This document shows, one piece after another, positions 1 to 10,851 of a stretch of 64,000 nt of DNA. The translations under genes and the position numbers were made by a program. The notes under the pieces were generated by a model. That model was not told the origin of the DNA. It saw nothing but the letters and a program-made list of their open reading frames with translations, and searched no databases. Source of the DNA: Nephrocerus scutellatus (Eukaryota > Arthropoda > Insecta > Diptera > Pipunculidae); contig OX352762.1 of the NCBI GenBank assembly GCA_947095585.1, positions 27,628,669-27,692,668 of the forward strand. Reading direction: 5' to 3'. Numbering within the stretch: the stretch's first letter is position 1; the number at the start of each line of letters is the position of its first letter.

Positions 1-99
1 CGTATCTATACCACGGCTTATTGGTAAAGCTAATTGGATTCTCAACCAATCTTGTCACATCAGCGATTTCGGCCCGCATTACTATCTATTATAGCAGGC

Positions 100-815
100 A
101 GATATCAGGTCCTAAATTAGACCTGACCTTAGGGCCCCGGGGTCGTGAGGCTCCATAAAAATTTAAAAATAAAATTTCTTCAAATTTTATACAAATTTTA
201 TACACATGTGTATCTCCGATGGACAAAACTTTATGTAAAATTTTTGGAGTGATCGGGCCCTGAGCCCCGAGGGGTGGCCATATCAATTTTTTGAAAATTT
301 GCCCGATTTCTTCAAATTTTAAACACATGTGTATCTCCGATGGACAAAACTTTTTGTACATTTTTTGGTGTGAACGTTCCCTGTGACCCGAGGGGTACCC
401 ATAAAAATGTTTTGTAAAATTAGCCCGATTTCTTCAAATTTTAAACACATGTATATCTCCAATGGACAAAAGTTTTTGTACAATTTTTGGAGTGACAAAT
501 ATGTATCTCCGATAACAACACTTGCTATTGAAATTTGGAAGTGACACAAATTTTTTACATATATGTATCTCCGGTGCAAACAGTTTTTGTAAAAAATTTT
601 AAGTAAAAGGTCTCTAATATAAATTTTTCAATTTTCTGCAAATTTTATATGCACGTGTATCTCCGATGGACAACAACAAATTTTGTATTCGGTCCCCGGT
701 CCCGTACAAATTTTATAAATAAAAGTACTCGATTTTCTTCAAATTTTATACACATCTGTATATCCGATTAGAGAATTTACAAGAAAAATGTTAATTGTTA
801 TGGGCTGTTTTTTTA
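100..815 (-). repeat. Dispersed repeat family A, multi-unit copy
   Basis: First copy of the dominant repeat of the window. Here 'plus' orientation of family A means reading from TAAATTCTCTAATCGGAG towards GTTAATATAGAGAATTTA; this copy is reversed. It has at least five tandem units of about 121-122 bp: the string TATCTCC recurs at about 211, 332 and 454. Each unit carries a near-palindromic CACATGTG, an AT-rich block and a GC-rich block (gggccctgag...gaggggtgcc). It ends at about 777 with ATTAGAGAATTTAC and a TTATGGGCTG/TTGTTTTTT stretch typical of the family. Long open frames on the minus strand (89-361, 319-579) come only from stop-poor repeat units and are not genes. The outer boundary near 100 is uncertain. 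Confidence 0.75.
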
Positions 816-1066
816 AATTCTCTATATTATTTTCGCTAGCTGGCTGGTCAGATCCTGTGATAAATTTTTAACCCGCTTCCTAAATCCCGACTTTATTTAA
901 ACTTTGCACACATATGCATTTCCCATGACAACACTTTCTATTCGGACCGCGGCAACAGATCATGTCATACTATTATGACTGTGTTCTGTGTGCGCTGCTG
1001 CGGTGTTAGTATACTTTTGGTTATTGGAGAATTTACATGAAACATTTAAATTTTTATGGTTTCAGA
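816..1066 (-). repeat. Family A, short copy abutting the previous one
   Basis: It starts with TTTTTTAAATTCTCTA (about 811-826), directly at the end of the preceding copy, so two family A copies lie head to tail. It contains the CCAG-type block (gctagctggctggtcag), a cctaaatcccgac segment, a single cacatatgcatt motif, and ends at about 1024 with GAGAATTTACATGAAA. The stretch at 955-1015 (catactattatgactgtgttctgtgtgcgct region) is a secondary segment also seen in other copies, near 6100-6160 and, inverted, 43020-43075. Confidence 0.65.
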
Positions 1067-2095
1067 GTTCAGAGTGTATAAAATTACAAATAAACAATGC
1101 ATTTAAGCAGTGTATATCAGCTATATTCTTTTACACAGATAATAACAGTTTCGGTTAGGGTCAAATCAGCATAGCGGTAGTAAAATTATATGCCATACAC
1201 TACAATGAGCGCGAGTATATACATACATATATATATTGTAATGCCTATCATACTTAGCCACTAAAATCGAAAACCATCATTGCCCATTGCAATTATTGTT
1301 ATTAATCTTTTAACACATCTTCCTTGTCACTGTTCCCAATAAGAGTCATCTTCTTGGCGATTTGTCAATTTCACACCATTGGTGGACAACCACGTTGTGA
1401 ATGTTATCTTCGCACTTGAAGATATTGGCCTCGAGAGAAATTTTGTCATCCATCAATCAAAGTAATGTGGCTATGAAGTCAATGCAGAAAGAGACACCTA
1501 ACGGCTGTAGAAGGTGCGCGCTCAACAACTTTGCCATAGAAGCACGACTCTGGATACCTCTCAACAACTGCTGGTTGGTTGTATAGAGGTCGTAATGGGC
1601 TTTAATTAATCACGTGTGCTCGTTCGACCGGAAATTTTCCCAATCATACAACTATGTTTTAAAAATTTGAAATATTTTTCAGGCGTTTAGTTCGAGATGG
1701 AATTAATTGGTCAATTTTAAATTGGACGTGTCAACAAAGTGCTTAGAATGGAGGTTATAATAAAAAGCGTGCTCTACACATTTTTATTAAAAATTATTAT
1801 TAATGAAGAGTTATTAATAACCGCTAATTAAACGGCTATTGTTTAGGTGATGGGGATTTCTATTATGTTACGGTTGTTTCTTTTTTGAAGTTTTTTTTTG
1901 GCAGATAACTGAAGGATATCTAAATCTTTCATTAGTGTTTTGGAGTGGGTGGGGCTAATATTACTCGAATATGCACCGGAAAACTTAATCAGAAAGGGTG
2001 GCAAATATAATTTCGTCTGTATTTTAATTTTAATTGTGACTTGTAATCTTCTTGTCAATGTTAGTGTGATACATTTTTACCTATCTGTACTATTC
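1067..2095. other. No recognised feature
   Basis: AT-rich sequence with frequent stops in all frames. The short open frames (for example 1401-1586 plus) have no recognisable domain and no convincing splice context. I see nothing to annotate. Confidence 0.5.
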
Positions 2096-2103
2096 CACTG
2101 CCG

Positions 2104-2124
2104 GGGTCTGTCTGTCTGTCTATT
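2104..2124. repeat. Short (TCTG)n microsatellite
   Basis: gtctgtctgtctgtc, about four to five tandem copies of a 4-bp unit, lying just before the G-rich minisatellite. Confidence 0.8.
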
Positions 2125-2144
2125 TATATGTCATTCTGTTACTC

Positions 2145-2400
2145 TTTTTTCGGGCGGGTTTTGAGAGAGGTCTTGAGGGTTCTTAAAGGGGTCTTGAGAA
2201 AATTTTTGAGAGCGTTTTGATGGTAGCTTGAGGGACTTGAGGGGCTTGAGGTGGTCAAGAGGGTCTCTTTACTGGTTTTAAAAGCGTTTTGAGTGGATTC
2301 TTGAGTGATTTTGAGGCGGTCTTCAAAGTGTCTTGACAAGGTCTTATGGGGGTTGAGTGGGTTTTGAGGGGGTCTTGAGGGCGTCTTGTGAGTAGTCTTA
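2145..2400. repeat. Degenerate G-rich minisatellite
   Basis: About 250 bp built from imperfect units around TTTTGAGGGGGTCTTGAGGG: the words tcttgag, gttttgag and ggtcttga recur more than fifteen times with variable spacing (roughly 10-20 bp). Purine-rich on the plus strand and pyrimidine-rich on the other. It produces a low-complexity open frame on the minus strand (2139-2339, rich in Thr, Ser, Leu and Lys) that should not be taken as a gene. Confidence 0.8.
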
Positions 2401-2560
2401 AAAAATAATTTTGTTGAAGCGTAACTAACCTCCTAAAAAGTTAATTAAATAAGTGGTAGATCTAGAGCAATTAGAACTGTTATAAAATACATGAAAATTG
2501 CTGTAATGTTATAAATGGAAATCTGGTTAAATAAAACAACCCATTTTTTCGTGTAAATTC

Positions 2561-3332
2561 TCTTATCGGGAATACGCAATGTGCAGTTTGAATAAAATCG
2601 AGTAAATTTTTTAAAATTTTGTTAGAGAGCCCTCCGACCCCGGGGCCATTTCACTTTCAAATTTTTACAAAAAGTGTTGTTCATCGGAGATACACATGCG
2701 TATAAAATTTGAAGAAAATCAGGTACTTTTTTCATAAAATTTGTTATGGGTGCCCCCCGACCCAGGGGCCCGATCACTTCCAAATATTTACAGAAAGTGT
2801 TGTCAATCGAAGATTCACATGCGTATAAAATTTGAAGAGAATCGGGTAAATTTTTTAAAAAATTTGTATGGGAGCCCCCCGACCCCGAGGCCCCTGGTGC
2901 CCCAAATTTTAATAGAAAGTATTGTCATAGGAAATATACATGTGCGCAAAGTTTGAATAAAATCGGACTTTAGAAAGTGTGTTTAAAATTGATCCCAAGA
3001 TTCTGCCCACCAGCCAGCCAGCCACGGGCACGCGAATTTAATATCGAGAATTTAAAAAGCAAAAAGTGTTGTTCATCGGAGATACACATGCGTATAAAAT
3101 TTGAAGAGAATCGGGTAAATTTTTTAAAAAATTTGTATGGGAGCCCCCCGACCCCGAGGCCCCTGGTGCCCCAAATTTTAATAGAAAGTATTGTCATAGG
3201 AAATATACATGTGCGCAAAGTTTGAATAAAATCGGACTTTAGAAAGTGTGTTTAAAATTGATCCCAAGATTCTGCCCACCAGCCAGCCAGCCACGGGCAC
3301 GCGAAGTTAATATCGAGAATTTAAAAAGCACA
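2561..3332 (+). repeat. Family A copy with internal 269-bp tandem duplication
   Basis: It begins with TGTAAATTCTCTTATCGGGA (a variant of the family A left end) and ends with GTTAATATCGAGAATTTAAA at about 3305-3325. It contains tandem CACATGCG-type units, the GC-rich gagccccccgaccccgaggc block and the (CCAG) block. The segment 2821-3060 is repeated almost identically at 3090-3329 (one difference noticed by eye, gcgaattt versus gcgaagtt), so a recent unequal exchange duplicated the terminal unit including the right terminus. Plus-strand open frames 2741-2956 and 2977-3225 are translations of this duplicated repeat. Confidence 0.8.
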
Positions 3333-3414
3333 TAAATTAAATGAAACACGCTAAGCATATGATCTTCTTTCGATCTTCATTTAAACTCTTAAGTGATTGT
3401 CCTGTTTTTTTTTA

Positions 3415-3500
3415 ATTTATGTGTGTGACGCGTGAGTGAATCGTGTTACGCGTGTGTCGATCTATGCATAAAAGTTTGTACTCGAAAAACGAAGTTTTTT
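3415..3500 (+). repeat. Dispersed repeat family C fragment
   Basis: The gcataaaagtttgtactcga...aacgaagttttttacattta stretch, with a preceding acgcgtg-rich part, is closely matched at 27430-27510 (gcataaaagtttgtacccga...acgttttttttacattta). Two copies in one window show it is repetitive. Class unknown. Confidence 0.5.
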
Positions 3501-3528
3501 ACATTTACTTGCTTCAATTGCACCATAC

Positions 3529-3530
<2 letters not shown>

Positions 3531-3565
<35 letters not shown>
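3531..3565. repeat. (TA)n microsatellite
   Basis: Uninterrupted run of about 17 TA dinucleotides next to the family C fragment. Confidence 0.95.
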
Positions 3566-3567
<2 letters not shown>

Positions 3568-4485
3568 ATTTTTTTAAATAAAATATTCCTGTGCCATCAA
3601 AAATCATCTCGCGAAAATGCACTGTTTGATTCAGCTCTGAAAATCGTAATTTGCGTAGCGCAATTCCTATGAAGAAAAGCAACCGCCTCTTGCAAAACTG
3701 ATAACAGGCGGGTTTTTTTGTTAGTTACTATAATTATGAGGATCTGTTCATGTTAATGGTAACTCTGATTCCCATGAATGATCGGTAAATGCAACAACCC
3801 ACAGAACAATTAAAGCTATGACAATAGTCTGGGATTATCATTAAATTTGATGGCAACCTCTGCTGCGGAACAATAATAATTAACAATTCCAATAACTTGA
3901 TTTCGTTTAGCATATATTAGCAATAAACTTGTAGTCGCTTAATTAAACTGAAATTAAATACTTGTATAATGGTTTTTTTTAAATAGCCAGTCAATCTGCT
4001 AGCTCTATATATGAAAAAAGTCATACTATTTTTTACCAATCAATGGGAATTTAATTTGGCCTGAAAAAAAATTATTAGTGTTGCATTCCATTCAATGCAG
4101 AAGGCCGTTATGTAAATTTGCTCATAAATTCGAATGTGCGTTTGTTTATTGGAAATAAATTCCTTCAATTCTGTGTATCTATGAATAAAATAAAAGTTTT
4201 TAAACTTTGTAAAAATTCGTGAAAGTTAAAGTATCTGGTCGTTCAGTGTTCAATGTTAAAATTGTTGAGGCGGCTGAATCGGTTCTTCTATCATCTCATT
4301 TATGAGTATAGTCACATGCTATTGAGTCGTGTAATGAGTGTCCAAAGTTAAAATGGTAAGTACAAATATAACAAGCATGCGTCTCTAATCATACTAATAC
4401 ATAATACATTTACTATTAGTATTAACTTGCGGTTATTTTTGACTCAAATATCATTTTGCCACAAAAAAATTCCTGTTTAGTTGCA
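3566..4485. other. No recognised feature
   Basis: AT-rich unique-looking sequence. A short hairpin-like stretch near 3685-3720 (aaccgcctcttgcaaaactgataacaggcgggttttttt) resembles a bacterial rho-independent terminator but has no gene context here. Nothing else is recognised. Confidence 0.5.
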
Positions 4486-4740
4486 CCAACAACTACGCAT
4501 GGTACTAAATAGAATCCAGAAATTAATTCGCTTGAAAATCGAAGGGAGGTTTCTTGCTTGGCACAGTTTTGTTTCTACCACATCCGGCGGTATTTAATAG
4601 AAATAACCAGATGCATACCGTTCATCCCCCCAAAACGATCGGTATTATTTGTGGCAAAACAGGTTTGCAGTTGCGTCCATTTCGGATGTAGCAACCAATA
4701 CAGGGATTCCTCCTTCAGCCGCACATCACGATTGTGGAAT
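4486..4740 (+). pseudogene. CR1/L2-like retrotransposon, C-terminal remnant
   Basis: The translation in shifting frames contains the tail signature of CR1/L2-type reverse transcriptases: a LNRIQ-like segment near 4505 (compare LLDRIQNRAL of the element at 14886-15368), then a Ser/Arg-rich RDSSFSRTSRLWN segment near 4710-4740, typical of the extreme C-terminus (a block of the form SF-PRTSRLWN-LP). About 85 codons survive, with frameshifts. The reading stops where antisense SINE sequence begins at about 4745. The element is dead. Identification rests on motif resemblance only. Confidence 0.55.
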
Positions 4741-4744
4741 TTTT

Positions 4745-4971
4745 TTGTTGTGCATGTATATTTTTGGACACAAATGGAAGGGATCTACAATTTAAGGCCG
4801 GATCCGAACGGTGAATTGAGAAGCTTTCCGTGACAAGTTATTACTCTCTAAACGTTTGTCACCCATTCGCGAGAGGTGGGACACCGTCAAAAATACTTTT
4901 GGTGTTACTGGGATTCGAAACACGAACCCCTGCGCAGTAGTCATACGCTTTTCCACTGAGCCACGGACCCA
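4745..4971 (-). mobile_element. tRNA-derived SINE (SINE-1), 3'-truncated
   Basis: Antisense copy of the SINE best seen at 56865-57147. The reverse complement carries a tRNA-like head with A box (tggctcagtgg) and B box (a degenerate ggttcgaatcc, here gtttcgaatcc), followed by the conserved body (tcgcgaatgggtgaca, ggaaagcttctcaattca, ggatccggccttaaattg) and stops at the cacaaatgg / tgtgcatgca part, so the ATT-rich tail is missing. The SINE head ends 17 bp from the Helitron terminus at 4988. Confidence 0.85.
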
Positions 4972-4987
4972 CTATTTACATTATATA

Positions 4988-5150
4988 CTAGCGGAAATAC
5001 CCGGCGTTTCCCGGCTGCCCCATCCAAGTGAACAGCCGCCAACTGACCTCCCACCACCAATTGACTACCTCAGCCACCCTGAAAACGATGGAATCGACAC
5101 TTATATCGGCAAACAATTTAAACGTGTTGGAATCATGATTTAAGGTCGTT
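4988..5150 (-). mobile_element. Helitron 3' terminus (non-autonomous, Helitron-N-like)
   Basis: On the minus strand the sequence ends gccgggaaacgccgggtatt then tccgCTAG, followed by T. That is the Helitron 3' signature: a GC-rich short hairpin, a few bases, CTAG, insertion before T. The same tail followed by the same interior (gaaaacgatgga, tatcggcaaacaatttaa, acgtgtt) recurs at 27881-28205, so this is a family. Between tail and interior lies a degenerate cccactgacctcc minisatellite, short here and long in the second copy. No Rep/helicase coding is visible. The 5' limit is not resolved; similarity to the other copy fades after about 5150. Confidence 0.6.
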
Positions 5151-5544
5151 AGTTCATACAAAAATCATATGGAAAACCGCACTTTCAGTTTTACCCGAAT
5201 TTTCCAATGTTTTCTTTCCGCATAAACCTTACTATGACTAACATTTTAAAGTAAAAATATAGAAACATTTCGACATAAGTCATACTCTTCTTTTTCTTAT
5301 TCTTCTTATACTGAGCTCCAAAAAGAAGCTTTTAAGTCGATGTCGAACTTTGGGCATGTTTCCATCTAACCAGATTCGAGTTAACCAGTTTCCAGATTTG
5401 TCTACCGCGCTGTCGTGTTCTGTATTCATACGGCGGCAATAGTCACCAAAGAAATAATACCAAATGGACAGTAAAATATTTTTTGGATACAGACCAGCCT
5501 TTAAGCCAACTGTCCTCATTCGCATTAAAAATCCCACACAATTT
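5151..5544. other. Unassigned sequence beside the Helitron tail
   Basis: May be further Helitron interior. It holds an 85-codon minus-strand open frame (5280-5537) with fairly balanced composition (segment FGDYCRRMNTEHDSAVDK) and no recognised domain. I cannot support a product. Confidence 0.3.
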
Positions 5545-6670
5545 TTTTTTTTTTAATTGTCAATTTTTAACGCACTTCCTAAAGCCCGATTTTCCTAACA
5601 TTTTGTACACATGTGTATTTCCGGTGACAGTAATTTCTTTTAAAATTTAGAAGTGATCGGGCCCTGGGTTCGTGGGGCTCCCATACAATTTTTTTCAAAT
5701 TTTACACACATGTGTGTAGGAATGGAGTTCGCGTGAACGAGCGTTGCTTGCATATGCCGACTCGTCAGTTGAGTTTTAGTCGTGTGCCGCATCAGCTGTA
5801 TAGAACAAAATTACACCAACTTTACATATGCTTTGCAATAGTAAAATTTCTATAAATCGTTTATTGTAAAACATACTCTACATGTACTTATAATACCAGA
5901 AATTTTAGTACAATTATAATTAAATAAAAAATTTAATTCAATAAAACAACAGTAAATCACAACTATACATTTTTGCACCATTGTCCAACTCTACATGTGT
6001 ATACCCAATAAACAATACTTTTTCTAAAATTTGGTACTGATCGGGCCCCGAGTTCGGCCGCAAGGCCCTTATAAATTTTTTAAATATCATAAAGTGGCAT
6101 CAGATACCGTCGTACTTTAATGACTCTGTGCGGTGTGTGGTGCGCAGTCGGCTGCGATCTACGATGACAACACTTTCTATTAAAATTTGCGGCCTCTCGG
6201 GCATCGGGTCGGGAGGCTCCCAAACAAATATTTAACAAAATTTACCCGATTTTCTTCAAATTTTATATAAATGTGTAAATCCGATGGACAACAATTTTGT
6301 AAAAATTTTGGAGACCCCGAGCCCGGAGTCGTGAGGCCCCATACACATTTTTTAAAAAATCAACCCGATTTTCTTCAAAACCGATGGACAAAACTGTTTG
6401 TATAATTTTTGGAGTGAACGGGCCCTGAGGTCCGAGTAGTGCCCATATAATTTTTTTAAAAATTAGCCCGATTTTCTTCAAATTTTATACAAATTTTTTA
6501 CACATGTGTATCTCCGATGGACAAAACTTTTTGCAAAATTTTTGGAGTAATCGGGCCCTGAGACCCGAGTGGTGCCCACGTAAATTTTTTAAAAACTAGC
6601 TCGATTACCTTAAAATTTTAAACACAGAATATGTCTATCTTATTAGAGAATTTTCACGAAAAGTGTTAAG
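5545..6670 (-). repeat. Family A copy with internal non-family segment
   Basis: Reversed family A. It starts around ttgtcaatttttaacgcact, has at least six cccgattttctt-caaatttta units, and ends at about 6647 with ATTAGAGAATTTTCACGA. Bases about 5720-6000 (ggagttcgcgtgaacgagcg to catttttgcaccattg) do not match the units and look like an insertion or a copy-specific internal segment. The part at 6100-6160 resembles 955-1015. The minus-strand open frame 6263-6481 is repeat translation. Confidence 0.65.
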
Positions 6671-8330
6671 TTAAGTTAAGTGCTGCATTTTTAGCACTAG
6701 TCAGTCTTTCACTTTTATTCGAATTCGATGTTTCATTATCTTCTGCGGTTTAAATTTTAACGCAGTTAGCCTCCTTGCGAAATTTGTTGGTAGACAAATA
6801 AGTATAACAAATTACTGCAAATTTTGATGATGTAGCCAAGCTGTAGCTGTAGCTGTAGATAGTAAATTAACTTCTTGAACTTAAAGGGCTGAAGGGAGGA
6901 ATTTCTTGGTTCTTTAGTTTTCGCGCAAGGAATCAAATATAAATTTCAAAATTTGCATAAGCTATAAGCAAATTTGCATCACGTCTTCCTATCGCTTCAA
7001 CATCCAGTTTAATTGGCTTCACGCTTAAAATATTTGATAATACCTAAAAACTATTGTCGTCGAGTAATGTTATGGATTACATATCATCCAATGCCTTTTT
7101 AACTGAGTCAGAAATTTTGAAATTTTTTTTAAATCATTATCTCTGCTATTCCACCTAGTCTTGCAATCTGATAGTAAACTTAGTTCAACTCCGTGCTTTT
7201 CTTTGAAATGTTCTTGTAACTAATTCGCGCCAAATTTATTACCAGCGATTTCAGGAAATTTTTATTATTCAAATCTGGGTCATTTTTTGTCCTTTGTAGT
7301 TACCAATTCAGCAAATATACGCAAAAAATTCCGGAAATCCCGGGAATTTTAATATTATTTTTTGGGAAAATGGAAAATGGGTTCCTCTAGTTACAAGTAT
7401 TAGGAAAAGTCATGGATAGAAATTACAACTTTTTTAAACAGACTACAGATTTTGTTAAGACCATTTTTATACCAAACAAAGCATGTAGATAATAATTAAA
7501 TTTCAAATGTAAAAGGCTTAATACCTCGCTGTTTATGAGAGAGTATAAACTTATAACTAACTATCACAACATTATGCAAAATTTTCGACGAAATTCCACT
7601 CGCATTAATTAATTTGCATCAAAATCGCACGCCTGTCCCATTTAATAGCCGAAGTCACGGAATAATTTATTGTGTGAAACCGAAGTCAATTTAATATACT
7701 GCGAGTTAAGCCAAACAAGTCGGTGTCGCGACAACCAACAATCGGCCGATCAGACAGACTCACTCCCAGACTTGGCGTGTTAGCTTAACGTAATTTAATT
7801 AAGTAATTTAACACTCATCCAGCTACTGTTTGCGAGGAGCTCTTACTCTGGGAAACCATCTATGATCCTAGCACTTTGTACATCGTCTGTGGAATGCCGC
7901 AGAATATCCTGAGGCATCATTCAGTAGACCCGTAAATTGCAATGTTATCTTCTTTGCATGCTGTACATGTGCGTGGCGCTTGAGAGTACTTCCATGCGTT
8001 CGTGGATGTGTGTTACTCGTATATGTTGGGAGGAGGAATCCTGTATCTCATTTTGGATGATAGATATTGAGAGTTTATTAATACGATACGTCATTCATTT
8101 TAATAGTGTGGCTGTCTAGCTATTTGCTCTAATGATGTCCTCAGGGTGCCACCGACCGAGAGCACCGTGTGTGAGAAATGCCATAAATTTCACATCCCAG
8201 CTCGGACAAGAGTGAACGGCAAAAACTTATATTTATTTGCCTTCGATATTCGATATTCAATTATACAGTTAACTTACATGCATAGATAAATATGTGATAT
8301 TTGTTTACGTTGTAATGAAGATGCGAAATT
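6671..8330. other. No recognised gene; one short hexamer repeat
   Basis: Apparently unique AT-rich DNA. A (TAGCTG)n-type run (about 3.5 units) lies at 6838-6860. The moderately GC-rich stretch 7700-8220 has a 60-codon open frame (7937-8119) without recognisable content. No splice-framed coding exon was found. Confidence 0.45.
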
Positions 8331-8970
8331 ATTAAATTCTCTATATTAACTTCGCTTGCCCGTGGCAGGTCAGTTTGTCGGTTTGTCGTGGAATCTTGCG
8401 ATAAATTTTTAACCCAATTCTCAAAGCCCGATTTTATTGAAATTTTACACACATGTGTTTTTCCGGAGACAACACCGGTGTATCTCCGATGGACAAAACT
8501 TTTTGTAAACTTTTTGGAGTATTCGGGTCCTGAGGCTCGAGGGCTGCCCATGTAATATGTTTAATATGTATCTTCAATGTATGAGGGGTACCAATGTAAA
8601 TTAAAATCCCTGAGCCCTGCGGCTCCCGAGGGGCGCCCTTGTAAATTTTTTAAAAATAAGCTCGATTTTCTTTAAATTTTAAACACATATGAATCACTGA
8701 TTTTTTGAAGTGATCGGGACCTGAGACCCAAGAGGTGCCCATGTAAATTTATTAAAACGTAGCTCGATTTTCTTCAAATTTTAAACACATGTGTATCACT
8801 GATGGACAAAACTTTTTGTTAATTTGTTGGAGTGATCGGGCCCTGAAACCCGTGAAGTGTCCATGTAAATTTTTTTAAAAATTAGCCCGATTTTCTTCAA
8901 ATTTTAAACACATACCTATATCCTATTAGAGAATTTACATGAACATTTTTAATTTAAATGGGTTGTTTTT
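8331..8970 (-). repeat. Family A copy, both termini present
   Basis: The left end on the plus strand is ATTAAATTCTCTATATTAACTTCGC (8331-8355) followed by a reduced CCAG block (gtggcaggtcag). The right end is ATTAGAGAATTTACATGAAC (8927-8945) followed by aaatgggttgttttttg. It holds about four internal units. One of the best copies for defining family A termini: the 11-bp terminal inverted repeat is TAAATTCTCTA / TAGAGAATTTA. Confidence 0.8.
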
Positions 8971-10764
8971 TGTTTACTTTTCGATTCGCTAAAATCGTAT
9001 TCAAAACTTAAGTCACAGAGAAAACTTAAAAGTGCCTGGTTTCGGTACCGCAAGCGTGGGTTTTACTGTGCACCTGAAAACACTTTATTAAAACTCACGC
9101 TTGTGGAATCCAGCCCAGATTAGCATAACAATTTTGGAAAATAAATTATGGTTCTATATTTTTGAATCGAAACTTATTTTCTAGTGGTAGAGTAAGTCAA
9201 GCGTATCGTAACGTAACAAAAAGTGCAGTGCTGTTATAGCTCGAAACTGAAAAGAGCTGGAGAGATGATATATATACTTTTGAATAGACTATCTGTTTCT
9301 CTCTTATAGAGGAAATAATGGAGATTAAAAAATATATTAATGGTTCTAATCGACCGTTACTGAACGAGTTGGTGTCATCTCAAAATGTAGTGAGATTTTG
9401 GCAGATTTTTAGTCGTCCCGTTTTATTTTATTAGTTATATCTAGATATCGGATGGACCGATTTTAATGAGACAAAAAACGTTACACGCTTCTCGACGAGC
9501 AATTCCTAAATTTAGTGCAGAAAATTAGAAAAATAGAACAGAAAAAAAAACAAAGACGTAGTTCTTCTTTTAAAGTTTATTTATCAGACGCCAAACTATG
9601 TTCCTTTTTCGGACCTTGTAATTTTATTTCTAGCTTTTTCAACATTTCAAGCATCACAACCCTGGAGACATGCAGCTTTTGACATTTGTTATAAGTTTTA
9701 ATTTTACTTTCAGATATCCCATTCACAATGTGCATTTCTGCACGAGATCCCTTTTTGTGGTATACGCGTAAAAAAGGCAACCTACATATTCTTGTCTCTA
9801 ATACTTTTTACATGAATATGATAATTTTTTTTAATTGCACATTGACATTTCTTCAAATGCCTGTAGCTTTAAGTCAGTTCTGTGACAGAAGCCATCAATT
9901 AGGTTTATACAACATTTATAGAAGAATTAGAAAATGTGTACCATAAGCTTGACCTCATATTAAATTATCTTCCCAATCCAATTAAAGAACAAACACATTG
10001 AACTACATATGTACCGAACTGAAATATCATGACTATACATCAGCATCATATCATCAGAATAGATGCGGTTTTACTGACTCTCAATTATTATTCTCTGCGC
10101 AAGCTGTCCATTTAATTATCAGCACAAAAAGACGATATCTGACAAAAAGACATGAATCAATAACCCTACTCATAAAGAATTGCCAATTTCCTACCAGACT
10201 TTGCTTTGATGAAATAATAATGGCTTCCCATTAAGAGACTTTTCACTACAGACTGCTGGCATCGAATTCCAGCAAATTCTTGGAATTCCTTGTTAAATTT
10301 GTCTATTTGACAGATGAATTCAAAATTGTGACTACCATACTATTGAATGCAACGAAATTAGACAAATTATTTTATATGATTAGTCTTTATTTCATTTGTT
10401 AGTTAGTTAGTTAGTCATTAGTTCGTTTGCACCAAATATTTAATTTGGAGTTGTAAGTTGAACCTTACATATTATAAACGAATATGCTATTATTAATTTT
10501 ATACAATAAAGTATGAGTTTTTAGGGCAAATCAAAGGTTTTATGTTAATTAAGAAAATTAAAAGAAGAAAGTATAATGAGCGATAACAAAAAGCAAGAAG
10601 TAAGAGTAAAGTTCTCTGCTCGCTATAAAAGCATAAAGTATTTATTTACTTATATCAATTGTGTGCCTTATGCTCTCGTTTCAGGATTTTTACATGTCAT
10701 GTTGTAAATAAACAAAAATAAATTATATTTTGTAAAATATGTAAATGAACGAAAAAATTAATAA
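8971..10764. other. No recognised gene
   Basis: AT-rich unique-looking DNA. The short overlapping open frames at 9577-9780 (minus), 9728-9946 (plus) and 9998-10234 (plus) have no recognisable domains. A fragment near 9435-9500 (tcggatggaccgattttaatgag) resembles the ggaccgatttt motif common inside non-autonomous Helitrons, but it is too short to call. A (TTAG)n run is at about 10398-10416. Confidence 0.4.
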
Positions 10765-10825
10765 TCAAAAAAAAAACAACCCATAAAAATTAAAATTTTT
10801 CTTGTAAATTCTCTAATCGGAGATA
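10765..10825 (+). repeat. Family A left end, separated from its right half by a retrotransposon
   Basis: aacaacccataaaaattaaa then ttgtaaattctctaatcgga is the family A left terminus. It runs straight into an (AC)n tract. The matching right part of a family A copy resumes at about 13950 and ends at 14272, so one copy is split by the microsatellite and the retrotransposon inside it. Confidence 0.8.
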
Positions 10826-10851
10826 CACACACACACACACGCACACACATC
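10826..10851. repeat. (AC)n microsatellite, left flank of R1-like element
   Basis: tacacacacacacacacgcacacacat: about twelve CA units with a CG interruption. It forms the 5' flank of the Mino-like element; the same dinucleotide flanks its 3' end at 13796-13876. Confidence 0.95.

Noticed and set aside
100..1066. Regularly spaced repeats resembling a CRISPR array.
   Set aside because: Units are contiguous diverged 120-bp minisatellite copies without unique spacers, in a eukaryotic context.
3685..3722. Rho-independent terminator-like hairpin with T run.
   Set aside because: Eukaryotic non-coding context with no adjacent gene; chance inverted repeat.
5280..5537. 85-codon minus-strand frame with protein-like composition.
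   Set aside because: No recognisable domain, no splice sites noticed, adjacent to a Helitron tail; kept only as unassigned sequence.
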